From contig CM051517.1 in the NCBI GenBank assembly GCA_028015205.1, forward strand, positions 46,201,135-46,265,134: a stretch of 64,000 nt of DNA, written 5' to 3'. The stretch comes from Mytilisepta virgata. Taxonomy: Eukaryota > Mollusca > Bivalvia > Mytilida > Mytilidae. Position numbers and translations under genes: made by a program. This document shows, one piece after another, positions 59,201-64,000 of this stretch (its first letter is position 1; every line of letters starts with the position of its first letter). The notes below the pieces were generated by a model. That model did not search any database. It was not told where the DNA came from and saw nothing but the letters and a program-made list of their open reading frames with translations.

Positions 59201-59871
59201 GAATGCAAACAACAGTTTCGTATAAAATTCCAGTGATTTTTCCCTAAATATATTATGTCATAGGTATGGAATTCCCTCTATTTATAAGTTCTAGATATTG
59301 ATTTCTGATTGTTTTTTGGTTTCATTATTTAAATTAGAGTCTTGGCTTTATTTTAAGTTTAAAAAAATGCATGAAATGTAAGAAAGTAATTATTTTCATA
59401 AAAGTTTTATTAATGGGAGACTACTCTGAAAACATCCAAACATAGTGTAGGTGAAAACACAACATTTTTATACCACTTCATGTAGCAATTTTAAAAGGCG
59501 GCGAATGTACCCTGAAACTACATGTGCTGAAACCAGTTGAATGTGTACTTTGGAAAACACATATACTCAGTTCTCTAAAGTACGCAGGAGTCTTTGCTAG
59601 GATGCTCTGAGGTTGGTCTGTTTTTGAAATATTTGAAGGGGGGAGGCCTATTTTTTGTCAGTTATCTTTCTGTAATGGTAAGAATTTGGAAAGGAATTCC
59701 TTAAAAATACTTGTATACAGTGAAAGCTTGAAGAAATATGTTTTATTTGATATATGGTTGTCTATGGGTATATGATACAGCCAATTGTCCAGCTATCAAT
59801 CTTTTGAGTATGTTCCTTCAATTCATGACGTCATGAAAAGTTCTAAGAAAAACTGTTGTGTGCACTCTTAA
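59201..59871. repeat. Long direct repeat, left copy
   Basis: This 671-bp stretch starts GAATGCAAACAACAGTTTCG and ends TGTGTGCACTCTTAA. It recurs at 63199-63867 in the same orientation with about four substitutions and one 2-bp deletion (over 99% identity). A core starting TG and ending CA can be drawn, as in LTRs, but no primer-binding site or polypurine tract is evident. Confidence 0.9.
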
Positions 59872-60308
59872 AGGCTTTGATAAGGCTCAGATTTGAAAAG
59901 TATTTTGGTTATAAAGCTCATGTATTGTATTGTTTATGCATTATTAGACAGATAGAAGGAATTTCATGTACCAAGAGTGATATTTAATGCATTATTATGT
60001 CCCGTCTGGCCTTAGCAACCAAAAATAACAAATTTGCAGTAATAATTTGATGTCAAGTGTAAAGACCTCATATTATTTATTCGCAGTTTTTGAAGCCGGT
60101 TATAGTTTTAGATGATTCATTGCACTTAATGTATGCAGATATTTTTTTCGCATAAATATTGGGAAAAAAATGAAAGAAAAAAAATAAAACAAACTTTATT
60201 TCCATTTCACCGGTAAAAATTAGTGTCAATAAACTATTCCATAATTACACTGTTATTCAATTCAAGGAATGGTTGGCATTCTTATTTTTTTTCATTTGAA
60301 CCTTTTTT
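59872..60308. other. Segment between the direct repeats, left part
   Basis: AT-rich sequence with poly-A/T runs and no recognised gene, leading into the element at 60309. Confidence 0.4.
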
Positions 60309-62886
60309 AGCTCACCTGACCCGAAGGGTCATGTGAGCTATTGCCATCACTTGGCGTCCGTCGGCATCCGTCCGGCGTCCGTCGTCCGGCGTCGGTCGTC
60401 CGTCGTAAACTTTTTAAAAAATCTTCTCCTCTGAAACTGCTGGGCCAATATGAACCAAGCTTGGTCTGAATCATCACCAGGGTACCTAGTTTCAAAATTG
60501 TATCCGATGAGTCCAAGGACCAAACAACATGGCCGCTGTTACTATATATAGAACATAGGGGTAAATTGCTGTTTTTGGTTAATAACTCAAAAACCAGTAC
60601 AGATATCGTAAATCTGACATGGGGTAAAAATGATCAACATGGCAAGATCTACCTACCCTGCAATTTTGAAGTTAATTGGAATACCCATCTTGGAGTTATT
60701 GCCCTTTTTTTGTGAAATTTTCAAATTTTTTATACATTTTGTCTTATATTTTGAAAAGTATTAGAGATAGAGGTTAAGTTTATTGCAGAAATGTTCAGCA
60801 TGTCAAGATCAACATACCCTCTAATTGTGTTATAAATCAGAATACCCATCTTGGAGTTATTGCCCTTTCTTTGTCAAATTTTCAACATTTTAATATATTT
60901 TGCCTTATATTTTATTAACTATAAGAGATACAAGTTAAGTTTAAATTGCAAAAGTGTTCGGTTTATCAACTGCATGCTTCATGACACAAAACTGAAAGGA
61001 TTTCAAATGTTGTAATAAGAGTTATGTCCCCTTAATGAAAAGCAGTTTTCGCTAAAATTTTTTACTTGAAAACTATGACATGTACAGGCATGGGACTTTC
61101 ACTATTGGTCATAGGACCAAATAAGCTATTGAAAGGGGTCAAGGTCAAATCTCAATTTTGACCTTGACCTTTGACCGCAGACCTTGTTATCGAAATAACT
61201 CAGAAACCTTAAGAGATAGCTGATGAAATGTATTGGGAAAAATGTTTATCTTGTCAAGATCTAAATTTGTCTCATTAGAACTGAAGTTCTACGATGACTC
61301 CATATAGGAGTTACTGCCCTTGACACATGTTTGATTTATACTATATCTCGAAAACCATTATAGATATGAAGAAAATGTTAATACAAAAAAAGATCAGTTT
61401 CAAAAGATCTACATTTTAGTACCAAGGTCAAAAGTCAGGGATCAAGGTCATTGAAAAAGCCCTTAGCAACCGATGGAAAAGTACCTAGCAACCATATATA
61501 TTTATGCACAGGACCATATTATAGAGCCGTAGAGATCAAAATGAAAGTTCAAGGGTCAAGGTCATTGAAAAAGTTCTTAGCAACCGATGGAAAAGTACCT
61601 AGCAACCATATATATTTATGCTCAGGACACTATTATAGATCTGTAGAGGTCAAAATAGAAGGTCAAGGGTCAAGGTCATTGAAAAGGTCCTTAGCAACTG
61701 ATAGAAAAGTACCTAGCAACCATATATATTTATGTTCAGGAATCTTTTTTAGAGCTGTAGAGATAAAAAGGAAGGTCATTGGTCAAGGTCATTGAAAAAG
61801 TCCTTAGTAACCGATGGAAAAGTACCTAGCAACCATATATATTTATGCTCAGGACACTATTATAGAGCCATAGAAGTCAAAATGGAAGTTCAAGGGTGAA
61901 GGTCATTGAAAAAGTCCTTAGTAACCGATGGAAAAGTACCTAGCAATCATATATATTTATGCTCAGGACCCTATTATAGAGCCATAGAGGTTAAAATGGA
62001 AGGTCAATGGTCAAGGTCATCGAAAAAGCCGTTAGCAACCGATGTAAAAGTACCTAGCAACCATATATATTTATGTTCAGGGACCTATTTTAGAGCTGTA
62101 GAGGTCAAAATCTTAGGTCAATGGTCAAGGTTATTGTGACAGTCCTATATTTTGACTATACAAGTCAAAATAGAAGGTCAACAGTCATGCTTAATAGCCT
62201 TAATTGCAATTTGACACGGGAAAGACCTTGCAATTGTTCTCTGAACAATTGTCTTTTGGTCCCATTTAAAAATGGTATTGGACATGTCCATACCTGGTCC
62301 AAGATGGCCACCAGTGGGGAACATAGTTTAACATTGGACACTCACCTGATCCCAGATGGATACTAGCAGGGAACATAGTTTAACATTTGACCCAATGGGG
62401 AAATGTATTCAAATATCTTCTCTGAAACCGCTGGGCTAATTTGAACCACACTTGGTCACAATAGTCCGGATTGGATGGTCCAATTAAAAAATTGTATCTG
62501 ACATGTTCAGACCTGATCCAAGACGGCCACCAGCAGGGAACATAGTTTAACATTGGACCCCATGGGGAAATGTATTCAAAGATCAATTAAGTTCTCTTCT
62601 GAATCTACTGTACCAATTGGAACCACACTTGGTTACAATGATCCTTGGGTGGTCCCCTTTAAAAAATTGTATCCAACACGTATGCTCCAACTGAAAGAAC
62701 ACTGCCAGCAGGGAACATGATTTAACAGTTGACTCTTATGAAACTACTATACCAATTGGAACCAAACTAATTTACAATTGTTCTTGGATAGTCCCCATTA
62801 AAAACTATCTGACAGGTCCACATTACATCCTATGCCAGCAGAGTGGTGTATCCAGGTGAGCTATACAGGCTCCTGGGAGCCTCTAG
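60309..62886 (+). mobile_element. AGCTCACC-family element, 2.6 kb, intron 6
   Basis: 5' hairpin AGCTCACCTGACCCGAAGGG, a (CGTCCGT)n stretch, units with GGAGTTATTGCCCTT, a tandem array (61440-62150), a few final units with CCAAGATGGCCACCAG, and the 3' end CAGGTGAGCTATACAGGCTCCTGGGAGCCTCTAG. It is flanked by, and may be part of, the unit bounded by the 670-bp direct repeats. Confidence 0.85.
61440..62150. repeat. Six tandem units of about 116 bp
   Basis: Each unit holds AAGGTCATTGAAAAAGTCC, AGCAACCGATGGAAAAGTACC and TAGCAACCATATATATTTAT. Because the unit length is near a multiple of three and stop-poor in one frame, it makes open frames of 114 and 77 codons that are not genes. Related units without the array are at 58310-58620. 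Confidence 0.9.
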
Positions 62887-63198
62887 TTTTAACAATAAAA
62901 TTTAGTTTTTTTCATGTATTTTCTTAAAATTAATCAAATCTTTAAGTATACAAGCATAAAACAGTTCACAAGAGGGAAATATGCTCATATTACATCAAAA
63001 TATGTCAAATTTACATTTTATGTCATTGTCTGTGAGTTATGACCCAGGGTATCAAAACCCCCTCCTTTGAATATTTGTTCAATACATTTGATTCACATGT
63101 CAGAAATAGACAAACGAGGTATCGTTTTATTCGTAATTGTCTGTAGATTGAGAAAATTTATTCTTATTTTGAAAATAAGGGTATCACGAATGCCTTAA
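62887..63198. other. Segment between element and right direct repeat
   Basis: AT-rich, no recognised feature, ending GCCTTAA immediately before the right copy of the direct repeat. Confidence 0.4.
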
Positions 63199-63867
63199 GA
63201 ATGCAAACAACAGTTTCGTATAAAATTCCAGTGATTTTTCCCTAAATATATTATGTCATAGGTATGGAATTCCCTCTATTTATAAGTTCTAGATATTGAT
63301 TTCTGATTGTTTTTTGGTTTCATTATTTAAATTAGAGTCTTGGCTTTATTTTAAGTTTAAAAAAATGCATGAAATGTAAAAAAGTAATTATTTTCATAAA
63401 AGTTTTATTAATGGGAGACTACTCTGAAAACATCCAAAAATAGTGTAGGTGAAAACACAACATTTTTATACCACTTCATGTAGCAATTTTAAAAGGGGGC
63501 GAATGTACCCTGAAACTACATGTGCTGAAACCAGTTGAATGTGTACTTTGGAAAACACATATACTCAGTTCTCTAAAGTACGCAGGAGTCTTTGCTAGGA
63601 TGCTCTGAGGTTGGTCTGTTTTTGAAATATTTGAAGGGAGGAGGCCTATTTTTTGTCAGTTATCTTTCTGTAATGGTAAGAATTTGGAAAGGAATTCCTT
63701 AAAAATACTTATACAGTGAAAGCTTGAAGAAATATGTTTTATTTGATATATGGTTGTCTATGGGTATATGATACAGCCAATTGTCCAGCTATCAATCTTT
63801 TGAGTATGTTCCTTCAATTCATGACGTCATGAAAAGTTCTAAGAAAAACTGTTGTGTGCACTCTTAA
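63199..63867. repeat. Long direct repeat, right copy
   Basis: Near-identical to 59201-59871. Immediately after it the sequence rejoins the intron 6 sequence of gene A (GATTGAATCCAAGCAAGCAA at 10357 and 63876), so the whole block 59201-63867 is an insertion relative to gene A. Confidence 0.9.
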
Positions 63868-64000
63868 GCTTTGTAGATTGAATCCAAGCAAGCAATGCAA
63901 ATTTATGGACTTAAATCGGAAACTACTTTTTCAGGTTTCTTTTAAATAGCTAATATGGTTTTGCATACTTGCCAACAAATAAATAAGAGAAACCCTGTGA

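Noticed and set aside
61451..62139. Open frames of 114 and 77 codons with repeated KVPSNHIYLCSG-like peptides
   Set aside because: They are produced by the 116-bp tandem array inside an AGCTCACC element; the peptide repeat mirrors the DNA repeat and there is no gene context.

Overview
The window looks like nuclear DNA of an animal, most probably a bivalve mollusc of the mussel type (Mytilidae). It is AT-rich, its only clear genes are split by GT-AG introns of 0.5 to 9 kb, and it is packed with interspersed repeats whose termini (AGCTCACCTGACCC hairpin, ATGCCCCGCC hairpin) I recognise from memory as common in mussel sequence. The taxonomic call is inference. Nothing bacterial, viral or CRISPR-like was seen.

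Genes: two tandem, same-strand copies of one GMC-family FAD oxidoreductase gene (choline/glucose-dehydrogenase-like). Gene A enters from the left edge already inside the gene and shows exons 4-11 (6792-23249, stop codon included). Gene B starts at 39680 and shows exons 1-6 (to 59021), then runs off the right edge. Exons 4-6 are in both copies and differ at only about 6 of 419 positions. Lengths and intron phases fit, giving a composite family protein of about 606 residues. It has an N-terminal membrane anchor, the GxGxxG FAD motif, both GMC signatures and the catalytic His/Asn pair.

Layout: 1-796 satellite; 797-23249 gene A with repeat-filled introns; 23250-39662 intergenic, with inverted-repeat elements, a decayed minus-strand LINE (about 29.7-33.4 kb), a 2.5 kb foldback element (33536-36035) and a satellite just before gene B (38310-39190); 39663-64000 gene B. 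Gene A 797-10480 aligns with gene B about 42210-64000, so B's copy of this part has more than doubled in size by insertion.

Because the introns are duplicated, several transposon insertions can be read as empty site against filled site. The best is the AGCTCACC family: non-autonomous, hairpin at both ends, internal tandem repeats, net gain of two T residues at T-rich targets. I suggest it is a rolling-circle (Helentron/HINE-like) element. Other points of interest are a minisatellite spanning an exon-intron border and copying the 5' splice site, two decayed upstream copies of the FAD-binding exon, and several large inverted-repeat elements.
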